This document shows positions 10,495 through 19,273 of a stretch of DNA of 64,000 nt, piece after piece; the stretch's first letter is position 1, and each line of letters starts with the position of its first letter. Origin of the DNA: Ramlibacter sp. Leaf400. Its GTDB lineage: Bacteria; Pseudomonadota; Gammaproteobacteria; Burkholderiales; Burkholderiaceae_C. The notes under the pieces are model-generated. The model saw only the letters and a list, made by a program, of their open reading frames with translations, was not told the origin of the DNA and did not search any database. Location: assembly GCF_001424545.1 (NCBI RefSeq), contig NZ_LMQL01000008.1, positions 248,001 to 312,000 of the forward strand, given 5' to 3'. The position numbers were made by a program, and so were the translations under genes.

Positions 10495-10577
10495 AGCTCG
10501 CCATCTCCCGCCCCTTGCGCCACCTTCTGCGGCATTCGCGGGTGCCCGGTCCCCGCCTCGGCCGGCGCGGAGGCTAG
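10491..10577 (+). other. 28-codon mini-ORF bridging cyclase and phosphodiesterase genes
   Basis: An ATG overlaps the cyclase stop codon as ATGA and opens a 28-codon frame rich in Arg, Pro and Leu (begins MKLAISRPLRHLL) that stops 2 nt before the GTG of the phosphodiesterase. It lacks a ribosome site other than the coupling overlap. It may be chance, or it may carry ribosomes from one gene to the next. I would not call it a functional protein without conservation. Confidence 0.2.
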
Positions 10578-10579
10578 CC

Positions 10580-11371
10580 GTGCGGGTGCGCGTGCTGGGG
10601 TGTTCGGGGGCCATCGCCAAGGGCTGCCGCACCACCTCCTTCCTGGTCGACCGCGACGTGCTGGTCGATGCGGGCACGGGCGTAGGCGACCTCACGCTGG
10701 AGGAGATGGTCGGCATCGAGCACGTGCTGCTGACGCATTCGCACCTCGATCACATCGCCGCGCTGCCGCTGATGATCGACTCGATCGCCTCGCAGCTCAC
10801 GCGGCCGGTTTGCGTGCATGCGCTTCCGGGAACGATCAGCGCGATCAAGGCGCACGTCTTCAACAACGTCATCTGGCCCGACTTCAGCCGCATCCCCACG
10901 CCCGAGAAGCCCTTCATCACCTTGCACGAGATCCAGGTGGGGCAGGTGCTGGAGATCGGCGGCAAGCGCATCGAAGTCCTGCCGGCGGTCCACACCGTGC
11001 CGGCCGTCGGCTATGCCATCTCCGCTCGCGGGGGCAACTGGGTCTTCACCGGCGACACGGAGCGCAACCCGGCTTTCTGGCGGCGCCTGAACGCCATGAA
11101 GGTGGCGGCGCTGGTGATCGAGACCGCATTCAGCAACCGCGAGAAGGACCTCGCCCGGCGCAGCCTGCATCTGTCGCCGCTGGCGCTGGCCGAGGAGCTG
11201 GACTGCATCGAGAAGGGCAAGTCCTTCCCGATCTTCATCACCCACACCAAGCCGACCGAGACCGATCTGATCATGGCCGAGATCCAGCGGTTCGATCAGA
11301 CTCAGCCCTTCGGGGCGGACGTCTCGCACGACATCCGCTACCTGCGGGCTGGCCAGGAATTCGAGCTTTAA
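10580..11371 (+). CDS. Metallo-beta-lactamase-fold hydrolase, probable class II 3',5'-cyclic-nucleotide phosphodiesterase
   Basis: The 263-residue protein has the metal-binding motif THSHLDHI at about residues 53-60, a later AVHTVP histidine, GDTE and a final FITHTKP histidine, which together build the binuclear centre of the fold. Overall length and the spacing LLTHSHLDHIAALP...VHTVPAVGYAI...FTGDTERNP agree with class II cAMP phosphodiesterases (CpdP/PDE1 type). Lying just after a cyclase gene, it probably degrades that enzyme's product; substrate remains an inference. The GTG start at 10580 has a GGAGG ribosome site 7 nt upstream. Some relatives act on other phosphoesters, so the generic MBL hydrolase call is the safe fallback. 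Confidence 0.8.
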   Translation: MRVRVLGCSGAIAKGCRTTSFLVDRDVLVDAGTGVGDLTLEEMVGIEHVLLTHSHLDHIAALPLMIDSIASQLTRPVCVHALPGTISAIKAHVFNNVIWPDFSRIPTPEKPFITLHEIQVGQVLEIGGKRIEVLPAVHTVPAVGYAISARGGNWVFTGDTERNPAFWRRLNAMKVAALVIETAFSNREKDLARRSLHLSPLALAEELDCIEKGKSFPIFITHTKPTETDLIMAEIQRFDQTQPFGADVSHDIRYLRAGQEFEL

Positions 11372-11409
11372 GAACGTTGCCTGCCGCCGGCAGGCCCAGG
11401 AGATTCCCC

Positions 11410-13815
11410 ATGAGCGCCGTCTTCAAGCACGAACGGGATTCGCAGGCATTCTTCGATTCCCAGCAGTTGCCACCCGAAAAGCGGGGCCTCAGCTTCGAGG
11501 CGCTGTTCTTCCGTCAGCTCCAGCTGGTCACCACCAAGATCCACGAGACGGAGAACATCGACCAGATCATGCTGGAGTCCAGCATGGAGATCTGCAAGCT
11601 GTTCAACGCGGACCGGCTGACGCTGTACGCGGTCAACGAGGACCGCACGGCCATCGTCTCCAAGGTCAAGACGGGCCTGAATGCCGCCAAGGACCTCAAG
11701 CTTCCGATCAGCGCGCAGAGCATCGCCGGCTACGTGGCGTACAGCAAGGAGATGGTCAACATCGCCGACGTGTACGACGACGATGCACTCAAGCGGATCC
11801 ACCCCAGCCTGAGCTTCCTCAAGGAGGTCGACCGACGTTCGGGCTACCGGACCAAGCAGATGCTGGTGATCCCCATCCTGGATGGCGACGTGCTGCACGG
11901 CGTCATCCAGGTGATCAACAACAAGAGCGACCAGCCATTCGGCGAGCTGGAGATCGAAGGCGCCGCGCAGTTGTGCAAGACGCTGGCGACGGCCATCCGC
12001 CAGCGCATGCAGAAGGAGCTGGAGAGCCAGCGCCGCCGCGCCACCAAGTACGACGGCCTGCTGGCCGACGGCGTGCTGACGCACGAGGAATTGCTCAAGT
12101 GCATCGCGAAGGCGCGCGAGGAAGGCAAGCCGGTCGAACGCGTGCTGATGGCCGACTTCCAGATCCGGCCGACCCAGATCGGGCCCTCACTGGCCAGGTT
12201 CTTCGGCGTGCCCTATGAGCCGTTCAACGCGGGCCGTATCCGGTCGGAGCAGCTGCAGGGGCCGCTCAAGCGCGAGTTCGTGGACGAGCAGGGCTGGATA
12301 CCGCTGGAAGAATCGGCCGAAGGCCTGGTCGTGATGTGCATGGACCCCGAGGCCGTGCGCGGATCGCGAATCGTCCCGCAGGTTTTCCCGCGCTTTTCCA
12401 GGTTTTCCTACCGCGTCACGACCCAGACCGAGTTCGAGGAGACGCTGGCGCAGCTCTACGGTGCGGGGTCCGGGGAATCCATCGACGAACTGCTGGCGGA
12501 CCTGACAGCGCCGGCGGACGACGAAGGCGGCGATGAAGGCGGTCTGGAGTCCGCCGCCCTCGACAACGAGCTGGTGAAGTTCGTCAACAAGGTCATCATC
12601 GACGCGTACAACCAGCGCTGTTCCGACATCCACATCGAGCCGCTGCCGGGCAAGGGCAAGACCGGCATCCGGTTCCGCATCGATGGCACCCTGGTGCCCT
12701 ACATCGAAGTGCCGTCGCACTTCCGCCAGGCGATGGTGACGCGCCTGAAGATCATGTGCGACCTCGACATCTCCGAGAAGCGCAAGCCGCAGGACGGGAA
12801 GATCAAGTTCAAGAGGTTCGGCCCGCTCGACATCGAGCTGCGGGTGGCGACGATTCCTTCGGCCGGTGGCGTCGAGGACGTGGTGATGCGGATCCTGTCC
12901 GCCGGCGAGCCGATCCCGCTGGAGAAGCTGGGGCTGACGGTGGCGAACAAGGAGCGGCTGGAGAAGACCGTCAGCAAGCCCTATGGCCTCTTCTACGTCT
13001 GCGGCCCGACCGGCTCCGGCAAGACGACCACGCTGCATTCGATCCTGAAGTTCCTCAACACGCCCGAGACCAAGATCTGGACGGCGGAGGACCCCGTCGA
13101 AATCACCCAGAAGGGCTTGCGCCAGGTTCAGGTGAACCGGAAGGCCGGCATCGACTTCGCCTTGGTGATGCGCGCCTTCCTGCGCGCCGACCCGGACATC
13201 ATCATGGTCGGCGAATCGCGCGACAAGGAGACCGTGTCGATGGGCGTGGAGGCCTCGCTCACCGGCCACCTGGTCTTCTCCACGCTGCACACCAACTCCG
13301 CGCCCGAATCCATCATCCGGCTGCTGGACATGGGGATGGATCCCTTCAACTTCGCCGACGCCTTGCTCGGCGTCCTGGCGCAACGCCTGGCAAAGCGGCT
13401 GTGCGACTGCAAGGAGGCCTACTTCCCGGAGTCGGACGAGATCAAGACCTTTATCGCCGAGTACGCCGACGACCTGCGGCACACGGCTGCCTGGAAGGCC
13501 GACTACGCCGGCGAGGCCAAGAAGCTGTATGAAGGCTGGATCAAGGGCTACGGCGAGAACGGCCGGCTGCGCTTCTACAAGGCGGTGGGCTGCGACAAGT
13601 GCAACAAGACGGGCTACAAGGGCCGTGTCGGCCTGCACGAACTGCTGGTGGGCGACGACGAGATCAAGAAGCTGATTCAGGAACGCGCCCGGGTCGCGGA
13701 GCTGTTCGTCTCCGCGGTGGCGGCCGGGATGCGCACGCTGAAGATGGATGGCATGGAGAAGATCATGATGGGACTGACAGACCTGAAGCAGGTCAGGTCG
13801 GTTTGCATCCGATAA
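11410..13815 (+). CDS. GAF-domain-fused PilB/GspE-type secretion or pilus assembly ATPase
   Basis: This 801-residue protein combines an N-terminal GAF domain (about residues 35-200; FNADRLTLYAVNEDRTAIVSK...GVIQVINNK) with an MshEN/GspE N-domain-like region (about 205-360) and a GspE/PilB motor ATPase (about 390-800). Motor motifs are intact: Walker A GPTGSGKTTT with K538, an ASLTGHLVFSTLHTN His box, and the zinc tetracysteine CxC...CxxC (LCDC and GCDKC). Such ATPases power extension of type IV pili or type II secretion. The GAF domain suggests direct control by a small ligand, possibly a cyclic nucleotide made by the neighbouring cyclase. The pilin gene follows by 137 nt. The ATG at 11410 has GGAGA upstream. 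Confidence 0.9.
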   Translation: MSAVFKHERDSQAFFDSQQLPPEKRGLSFEALFFRQLQLVTTKIHETENIDQIMLESSMEICKLFNADRLTLYAVNEDRTAIVSKVKTGLNAAKDLKLPISAQSIAGYVAYSKEMVNIADVYDDDALKRIHPSLSFLKEVDRRSGYRTKQMLVIPILDGDVLHGVIQVINNKSDQPFGELEIEGAAQLCKTLATAIRQRMQKELESQRRRATKYDGLLADGVLTHEELLKCIAKAREEGKPVERVLMADFQIRPTQIGPSLARFFGVPYEPFNAGRIRSEQLQGPLKREFVDEQGWIPLEESAEGLVVMCMDPEAVRGSRIVPQVFPRFSRFSYRVTTQTEFEETLAQLYGAGSGESIDELLADLTAPADDEGGDEGGLESAALDNELVKFVNKVIIDAYNQRCSDIHIEPLPGKGKTGIRFRIDGTLVPYIEVPSHFRQAMVTRLKIMCDLDISEKRKPQDGKIKFKRFGPLDIELRVATIPSAGGVEDVVMRILSAGEPIPLEKLGLTVANKERLEKTVSKPYGLFYVCGPTGSGKTTTLHSILKFLNTPETKIWTAEDPVEITQKGLRQVQVNRKAGIDFALVMRAFLRADPDIIMVGESRDKETVSMGVEASLTGHLVFSTLHTNSAPESIIRLLDMGMDPFNFADALLGVLAQRLAKRLCDCKEAYFPESDEIKTFIAEYADDLRHTAAWKADYAGEAKKLYEGWIKGYGENGRLRFYKAVGCDKCNKTGYKGRVGLHELLVGDDEIKKLIQERARVAELFVSAVAAGMRTLKMDGMEKIMMGLTDLKQVRSVCIR

Positions 13816-13904
13816 CTGACAATGATGTCAGCTCATCTGGACAAAAAAGCTCTGCTATCAACGCATTTTGCAGCATCTGAACCAAATAGTTCTACTAAAC
13901 ATGC

Positions 13905-13919
13905 TGGCACAGCAATTGC
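13905..13919 (+). promoter_or_regulatory. Sigma-54 (RpoN) -24/-12 promoter of the pilin gene
   Basis: The sequence TGGCAC-AGCAA-TTGC fits the sigma-54 consensus TGGCAC-N5-TTGC exactly, with GG at 13906-13907 and GC at 13918-13919 separated by the required 10 nt. It lies 33 nt before the pilin ATG, leaving a short leader with an AAGGAGG ribosome site (13941-13947). Type IV pilin genes of other proteobacteria are known to use RpoN with the PilS/PilR two-component system; the activator gene is not in this window. Confidence 0.9.
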
Positions 13920-13952
13920 GAAACTGCAGAGCTTCTTCACAAGGAGGACTCC

Positions 13953-14459
13953 ATGAAGCGTCAACTGCAAAAGGGTTTCACCCTGATCGAACTGATGATC
14001 GTCGTGGCGATCATCGGCATTCTGGCCGCCGTCGCCCTGCCCGCGTACCAGGACTACACCGTCCGCGCCAAGATGTCGGAAGTGATTCTGGCGGCCTCCC
14101 AGTGCCGCACCAGCATCACCGAGACGGTTCAGAGCGCATCCAACGTGTCGGCTTTCGTTGCTGGTAACTGGGGCTGCGAGTCGTCCACCTCGACCTCCAG
14201 CTACGTCGCCAAGGTCCGTACCAACGCGAACGGCGCCATCGAAGTGGTTCCGCAAGGCATCACGCAGGTGTCGGGTCTGACGGTTGTCCTGTCTCCGGCT
14301 GTCAACGGCACGGCGTCCACCACGCTGCCGACCGCTGGCGCGACCATCGGCCAATGGCTGTGCGGTCCCGGCCAAGCCAACTCGAACCTGTCCAAGTTCC
14401 TGCCGGGTTCCTGCCGTGACACCACGGTCAACGGGCAGGGCAGCTTCCTGCCGGCTTAA
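13953..14459 (+). CDS. pilA: Type IV major pilin (PilA-like prepilin)
   Basis: The 168-residue prepilin has a short basic leader (MKRQLQKG), a prepilin-peptidase site between Gly8 and Phe9, the conserved Glu at mature position 5 and a hydrophobic helix (about 9-36) that anchors and packs the pilus. Four cysteines (51, 75, 137, 154) could form two disulfides; the C-terminal pair would close the D-region loop. Ser/Thr-rich stretches around 76-84 and 120-128 are plausible O-glycan sites, which suits the oligosaccharyltransferase genes downstream. A sigma-54 promoter and AAGGAGG ribosome site lie upstream, and a terminator just after. Leader and N-terminus are unambiguous; major versus minor pilin is inferred from the solo strong promoter. 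Confidence 0.95.
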   Translation: MKRQLQKGFTLIELMIVVAIIGILAAVALPAYQDYTVRAKMSEVILAASQCRTSITETVQSASNVSAFVAGNWGCESSTSTSSYVAKVRTNANGAIEVVPQGITQVSGLTVVLSPAVNGTASTTLPTAGATIGQWLCGPGQANSNLSKFLPGSCRDTTVNGQGSFLPA

Positions 14460-14478
14460 ATAGAGCACTGCTCGTCTC

Positions 14479-14510
14479 GAAAGGGGCTCAATCGAGCCCC
14501 TTTCTCTTTG
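14479..14510 (+). terminator. Rho-independent terminator after the pilin gene
   Basis: An 11-bp stem (GAAAGGGGCTC, 14479-14489, with GAGCCCCTTTC, 14494-14504) has a 4-nt AATC loop and runs into TCTTTG. The T tract is short and interrupted. Placed 20 nt after the pilin stop, it probably limits read-through into the transferase genes so that pilin is made in excess. Confidence 0.82.
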
Positions 14511-14585
14511 ACTGGGCGTGAACGAGGGGCGGCCGGACGCAGACCCTTTCGTTCAGCTCGAAATGGTGGCCACCTGCAGAGACCG

Positions 14586-16337
14586 ATGACCACGACAAGC
14601 ACACGACCGTCGGACCTCCAGATCCGCTCATTCGGACAATCGAAACAGGGGCGTGCCGAGCCCTTGGGATCAGTCTGCACGCTGCTGGCGGCAGCGTTCA
14701 TGCTTGTCACGGTAGTCAACCCCGATCACTTTCCACCCTGGACATCGTTCCATGCCGAGGCACCAGCGTTCGGCGCCGCAGCCCTGCTGCTTCTGGCGTG
14801 TTGCGCGTCGCGCACCTCGCATATCGGTCGACCGACTGCAACTCTCCTCGTGCTGGTCACCACCGCCTGGCTTCAGTGGGCGACCGGACTGTTGCGCTAC
14901 GCGGGTGATGCCTGGGTCGTCACGGCGTATCTGGTGACATTCGCCAGCGCCTGGTTCTGGGCAGCGACCCACGAGCGCGGATCGAACCAACCGCAGCCCT
15001 TGGAGCTGATGATGGCCGTCATCATGGTGCTTGGCCTGCTCACCGCGCTGCAGGCCATCGCGCAATGGTTGCAACTGGAGCACCACTTTCGCGGCTGGGT
15101 CCACTCTTCGGCTTCCGTGCGGTCAACAGGCAATCTCGGTCAGCCGAACCAGGCGGCCACGCTGCTGCTGATGGCGATCGCTGCAGCAGGCGCCTTGGTC
15201 GTGCGACAGCGGATCGGACTGGCCGTAGCATGGGCGTGGTTTCTGGTAGGCGGCTGGGCCGTTGTCCTGACGCAATCGCGTACCGCACTGCTATCCGCCA
15301 CGCTGATGGTGATGGCCTTCGTGGCTTTGACAATGGTGCGGCCGGCGCTTCGCGCGTATCGGTGGCACGCGATCACCTGGTTGGGTGCGCTGTTCGCCGG
15401 GGGCTGGCTGCTCCAGTCACTGCACTGGGATGGGGTCCGGCCCGCTGTGGGTGCAGAGGTCATGACCGCCGTCGGCCTGCGCCCGGTCCTGTGGAGCCAA
15501 CTCGCCGCTGCCTTGTGGGACGACCCTTGGTTCGGCTATGGCTGGCTGCAGGTCAGTTCTGCGCAGCAGGCGGGGTCTGCCCATGTGCCTGGGATCGAGC
15601 AGGTCAACTACTCGCACAACGTCCTGATCGACGCCTTCATCATGCTCGGCGTCCCCTCTTCGCTCCTCCTGCTCGGGCTGACCCTTGTGTGGACGCGCGA
15701 ACGTCTGAAGCGACTTCGTGGCGACGATGGCACCGCGACGACCGCACTCTTCATGCTGGCGCCCTTCTGTGTGCACTCCATGCTGGAATTGCCGCACGCC
15801 TATGCCTACTTTCTGGTTTTCGCCGGCATCCTGATCGGGATCGTCGCGTCGCGCACTCGCGACCCTGATGCGCGTACACGTGCCGTGCCACGTGTCGTCC
15901 TGGCTGGCTTTGCGACGTCATTCATTGTCTTGCTCGCCGCCCTCTTCGTGGAATACGCCGCCGTCGAGGAGGACTTCCGGGTGAACCGGTTCGAGAACCG
16001 GAGGCTGGGTCGGACACCTGATGATTACGTCCTCCCGAACCTGCGGCTCCTGACCCAGTTCGAGGGCCTGCTGCGGGCCATGCGCCTGCGCGCCGGCCGT
16101 GACATGGCCTCCGCGGACCTCGATACACTGGTCGGCTCGGCCCGGCGCTACACGTGGGCTCCGCTCCAGTTCCGCGCGGCCCTCGCCCTTGCCCTCAACG
16201 GCCGCCCTCAGGAAGCCAGGCAACATCTCGAGGTTATCAAGGCCATGTTCACGAGCGAGATCTACGAAGAGGGACGCAGCCAGTGGCTCGCACAGCAAGT
16301 CCAATATCCGGAGCTGAGGGCTGTCACGCCACCGTGA
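14586..16337 (+). CDS. PglL/Wzy_C-type O-oligosaccharyltransferase or O-antigen ligase (first copy)
   Basis: A polytopic membrane protein of 583 residues with about twelve hydrophobic helices and a large periplasmic loop. The signature segments NLGQPNQAATLLLMAI (about 185-200) and YSHNVLIDAFIMLGVP (about 346-361) are typical of the PglL/PilO family, which moves lipid-linked glycans onto protein (often pilin) serines. The last 110 residues are soluble and resemble the C-terminal Wzy_C_2 extension. The ATG at 14586 is chosen; an upstream TTG at 14508 would sit inside the pilin terminator. Its TGA overlaps the GTG of a second homologue. Pilin is the likely acceptor from context, but lipopolysaccharide ligation cannot be excluded. 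Confidence 0.85.
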   Translation: MTTTSTRPSDLQIRSFGQSKQGRAEPLGSVCTLLAAAFMLVTVVNPDHFPPWTSFHAEAPAFGAAALLLLACCASRTSHIGRPTATLLVLVTTAWLQWATGLLRYAGDAWVVTAYLVTFASAWFWAATHERGSNQPQPLELMMAVIMVLGLLTALQAIAQWLQLEHHFRGWVHSSASVRSTGNLGQPNQAATLLLMAIAAAGALVVRQRIGLAVAWAWFLVGGWAVVLTQSRTALLSATLMVMAFVALTMVRPALRAYRWHAITWLGALFAGGWLLQSLHWDGVRPAVGAEVMTAVGLRPVLWSQLAAALWDDPWFGYGWLQVSSAQQAGSAHVPGIEQVNYSHNVLIDAFIMLGVPSSLLLLGLTLVWTRERLKRLRGDDGTATTALFMLAPFCVHSMLELPHAYAYFLVFAGILIGIVASRTRDPDARTRAVPRVVLAGFATSFIVLLAALFVEYAAVEEDFRVNRFENRRLGRTPDDYVLPNLRLLTQFEGLLRAMRLRAGRDMASADLDTLVGSARRYTWAPLQFRAALALALNGRPQEARQHLEVIKAMFTSEIYEEGRSQWLAQQVQYPELRAVTPP

Positions 16338-17992
16338 GCTCCCTCGCCGCGAACCAACTTGCTGAACGACCGGGCCAGGGCGCCCGTCTTTTTGCAGCAG
16401 CGGCACTGGCCACGCTACCCTGGCTCGTCTCCCTCACCTCGGGGCCATCGTCGTCGGTTTGGCAATGGATCGTCAGCGCTGGTTGCGCCTGCCTCCTTGC
16501 CTCACTGAGCCGTTGGAGCACTTCGCGGGCTTACGGTGGATACCTCGCTGCGTCCGTCATGCTCTTGGCCTGGGCTTGGCTCTCCCAGAAGCATCCGCAA
16601 CCGGATGTCCTGTACCTTGCCGGTGGACTGGTCCTGATCGCCTTGGCGGCTGCGGCGGCCCAGGACATCGAACTGCGCCCCGCGCTCGCGACCGGCGTGC
16701 TGTTCGCGGCAACCATCAGTGCCGTACTGGGTCTGTTGCAGTACCTGGGCCTCGCCGACAAGCTGTACCCGTGGGTCAATGCCGCGCACGCCGGGGAGGC
16801 CTACGCCAATCTGCGCCAGCCCAACCAGTTCGCGACTCTGTGCTCGATGGGCGTTGCGATGGTGGTGTGGGGCTTTCCAAGGATCCCGCGTGGAGCCTCC
16901 CTGGCACTGCTCGCCCTGTTCACGATCGCCAGCGCGGCGTCGGTGTCGCGTACTGGAGCGGTGCAAGGCTTCCTTCTCCTCGCACTTGCCGTGGTCTGGA
17001 AGGGCGAGGGGCGACGCGATCGCGTCCTCCTTTGTCTTGGGGGCGGGATCGTCTACTTGGCCGCCGCATGGGCGCTGCCCCATCTGCTGGAAGTGATCGG
17101 CGAAGTCCCCACGCGGACGCTGTGGGGCCGCATCAGCGGTGGCGAGAGCTGCAGCAGCCGCACCATCCTCTGGTCGAACGTGCTTACGCTGATCGCTGCT
17201 CGGCCGCTGCTGGGTTGGGGCTGGGGAGAGCTGGACTTCGCCCATTTCATGAATCTCTATTCCGGTGCCCGCTTCTGCGAGATCCTGGACAACGCGCACA
17301 ACCTCCCGCTTCACCTTGCAGTGGAATTGGGTCTGCCGGCGGCCATCGCCGTGTGTGCCGCCGCGCTGGCCTGGGCTTGGCGACTTCGGCCCTTGCGCGA
17401 GCACGACCCCATCCGGCAGCTGGCGTGGGCCCTTCTGGGGTTGCTCCTGCTGCACAGCCTGCTCGAGTACCCGCTCTGGTATGGACCCTTCCAGATCGCG
17501 CTGGGCACGTGCATAGGCTGGTTGCTGACGACGCCGGAAGGAACCGGCGATCGAAGCGCCCGCCGGGCGGGCCGGTTCGCCGCGGCAGTGCTGTTCCTCG
17601 GCGTCGCGGTCGTCGCCTGGGATTACTGGCGGGTGAGTCAGGTCTACCTCCCAGCCGAGGAACGGCGACCGGCCTGGGCGCACGCACCGATGGATGAGGC
17701 GCGGCACTCTTGGCTGTTCGCCAACCAGGCACGATTCGCCGAGCTGACCCTGGCGACTATCAGCCGGGACAATGCCAACTGGATGTACGGGTTGTCCAAA
17801 GAGATGCTGCACCACTCGCCCGAACCCCGCGTGATCGAGCGCCTCATCGAGAGCGCCACCATGACAGGCAGGACAGAAGAGGCCGTGCTGCTCCTGGCTC
17901 GCTACCGGGCTGCTTTCCCAAGCGAGTATCTGACTTGGCGCGAATCGCAGAGGCGCGCTTCGTCCCCCGTGCCTGGCAAAGTTCAGGACTGA
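16334..17992 (+). CDS. PglL/Wzy_C-type O-oligosaccharyltransferase (second copy)
   Basis: A 552-residue relative of the preceding gene, again with about twelve membrane helices, the [13 protein letters not shown] segment (about 158-170) and an [16 protein letters not shown] segment (about 320-335) matching the PglL signatures, plus a soluble tail of about 100 residues. It starts at GTG 16334, overlapping the upstream stop as GTGA, so translation is probably coupled. The two copies clearly diverged long ago, since their sequences outside the signatures differ widely, and may use different glycans or acceptors. The 3' end overlaps the end of moaC by 10 nt on the other strand. Confidence 0.85.
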   Translation: MSSLAANQLAERPGQGARLFAAAALATLPWLVSLTSGPSSSVWQWIVSAGCACLLASLSRWSTSRAYGGYLAASVMLLAWAWLSQKHPQPDVLYLAGGLVLIALAAAAAQDIELRPALATGVLFAATISAVLGLLQYLGLADKLYPWVNAAHAGEAYANLRQPNQFATLCSMGVAMVVWGFPRIPRGASLALLALFTIASAASVSRTGAVQGFLLLALAVVWKGEGRRDRVLLCLGGGIVYLAAAWALPHLLEVIGEVPTRTLWGRISGGESCSSRTILWSNVLTLIAARPLLGWGWGELDFAHFMNLYSGARFCEILDNAHNLPLHLAVELGLPAAIAVCAAALAWAWRLRPLREHDPIRQLAWALLGLLLLHSLLEYPLWYGPFQIALGTCIGWLLTTPEGTGDRSARRAGRFAAAVLFLGVAVVAWDYWRVSQVYLPAEERRPAWAHAPMDEARHSWLFANQARFAELTLATISRDNANWMYGLSKEMLHHSPEPRVIERLIESATMTGRTEEAVLLLARYRAAFPSEYLTWRESQRRASSPVPGKVQD

Positions 17993-18471
17993 ACGAAGCT
18001 ACCGGACTTGCCCCCGTGCTTCTCGAGGAGACGCACGCCGGTGATCGTCATCCCCCGATCCACCGCCTTGCACATGTCGTAGACGGTGAGCAGCGCCACC
18101 TGTACCGCGGTGAGGGCTTCCATCTCCACGCCGGTGGGCCCCACGGTTTCCACGGTCGCAGTGCAGGACACGTGCGCGGCCGCGTTCACGCTCTCCGGCT
18201 GCATCGAGAATTCCACCGCAACCCTCGTTAGCGCCAGCGGATGACAAAGAGGGACGAGCTCGCTCGTCTTCTTTGCACCCTGGATCCCCGCGATGCGGGC
18301 AATACCCAGTACATCGCCTTTTTTCGCCGTGCCACCCTGGATGAGGTCGAGTGTCCCCGGTAGCATTTCGATCCGGCCGCTGGCCACCGCGATCCGGTGC
18401 GTGGCGGCCTTGGCGGCCACGTCCACCATGTGGGCCTGGCCCTGTTCATCGAAGTGAGTCAGTCCGCTCAT
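17983..18471 (-). CDS. moaC: Cyclic pyranopterin monophosphate synthase
   Basis: MoaC with MoaA turns GTP into cyclic pyranopterin monophosphate, the first intermediate of molybdenum cofactor. The 162-residue length, the start [18 protein letters not shown], the LCHPLAL motif (about 78-84), the [10 protein letters not shown] segment and the DMCKAVD motif are all diagnostic. No other moa/mod genes lie nearby, so it stands alone among pilus-related genes. Its ATG shares the tetranucleotide CATG with the start of the divergent gene at 18470, and its stop overlaps the transferase gene, so it has no non-coding flank at all. Confidence 0.96.
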   Translation of the reverse strand: MSGLTHFDEQGQAHMVDVAAKAATHRIAVASGRIEMLPGTLDLIQGGTAKKGDVLGIARIAGIQGAKKTSELVPLCHPLALTRVAVEFSMQPESVNAAAHVSCTATVETVGPTGVEMEALTAVQVALLTVYDMCKAVDRGMTITGVRLLEKHGGKSGSFVQS

Positions 18472-19273
18472 GCAACAACCGTCCTTGATCCTGTCAGATG
18501 ATGATACGGCCGTCGCGCCCTGGAAGCGGCGCGTCCGCGCCGCGCTGGTCCACCTTGGGCTCAGCCTGCTGCTCGCCGTTTGCGTAGGCCTCCTTGTCTT
18601 CGCGGTCTGGTACCCGCATCCCTACCGCGAGATCTCGGGAGGCCGCGAGCTGTTCTTCCTCGTGATGGCGGTCGACGTGGTGCTCGGCCCCTTGCTGACC
18701 CTGGCCGTCTTCAACGTCCGCAAGCCGCGCGCAGAGCTGGTTCGCGATCTCGCCGTGGTCGCCCTGCTGCAAGTGGGTGGCCTGGCCTACGGTCTCTGGA
18801 CCGTGCAGCTCGCGCGACCCGTCCACCTCGTGTTCGAGATCGACCGGTTCCGCGTCGTGCACCGCGTCGACATTCCTCCCGAGCTCGAATCGAAGACCCC
18901 GCCGGGCATCGTGGTCGCCCCCCTCGGAAGGCCTACCGTGCTGTCCACGCGCGACTTCCACAGCGAAAAAGAAAAGTTCGAGTTCACGATGGCGGCCCTC
19001 CAGGGCATCCACCTCGGCGCCCGCCCCGACCTGTGGGAACCTTATGCCGCCGGCCGGGATCGCATCCTGGGGGCTGCGAAGCCGCTGTCGGACCTGAAGC
19101 GGCGCTTCCCGCAGCAAGCCGCGGTGGTGGACGATGCGGTCCGCCAGATACATCGTGATGCCGCCACCCTGCGGTACTTGCCCATGATGGCGCGGAAGGC
19201 CGAAGGCTGGACCGTTCTCCTGGACGACCGCACGGCCGAGATCCTGGGCTTCCTACCACTCGACTCGTTTTGA
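18470..19273 (+). CDS. TfpX/TfpZ-family type IV pilin accessory protein
   Basis: The 267-residue protein has three or four N-terminal membrane helices (about 26-46, 58-82, 92-110) and a soluble C-terminal half. The conserved run [15 protein letters not shown], then [19 protein letters not shown] and [15 protein letters not shown], is the fingerprint of the TfpX/TfpZ accessory proteins described beside pilin genes in pseudomonads and widespread in Burkholderiales. Those proteins modulate pilin stability or assembly. The ATG at 18470 overlaps the divergent moaC start within CATG. Its stop overlaps the TTG of the next gene as TTGA. Family membership is firm; pairing with the pilin 4 kb upstream is inferred. 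Confidence 0.85.
   Translation: MQQPSLILSDDDTAVAPWKRRVRAALVHLGLSLLLAVCVGLLVFAVWYPHPYREISGGRELFFLVMAVDVVLGPLLTLAVFNVRKPRAELVRDLAVVALLQVGGLAYGLWTVQLARPVHLVFEIDRFRVVHRVDIPPELESKTPPGIVVAPLGRPTVLSTRDFHSEKEKFEFTMAALQGIHLGARPDLWEPYAAGRDRILGAAKPLSDLKRRFPQQAAVVDDAVRQIHRDAATLRYLPMMARKAEGWTVLLDDRTAEILGFLPLDSF

Noticed and set aside
14508..14585. Upstream TTG start for the first PglL-type gene
   Set aside because: The TTG overlaps the pilin terminator, and the added residues are Arg/Gly-rich without membrane or family character.
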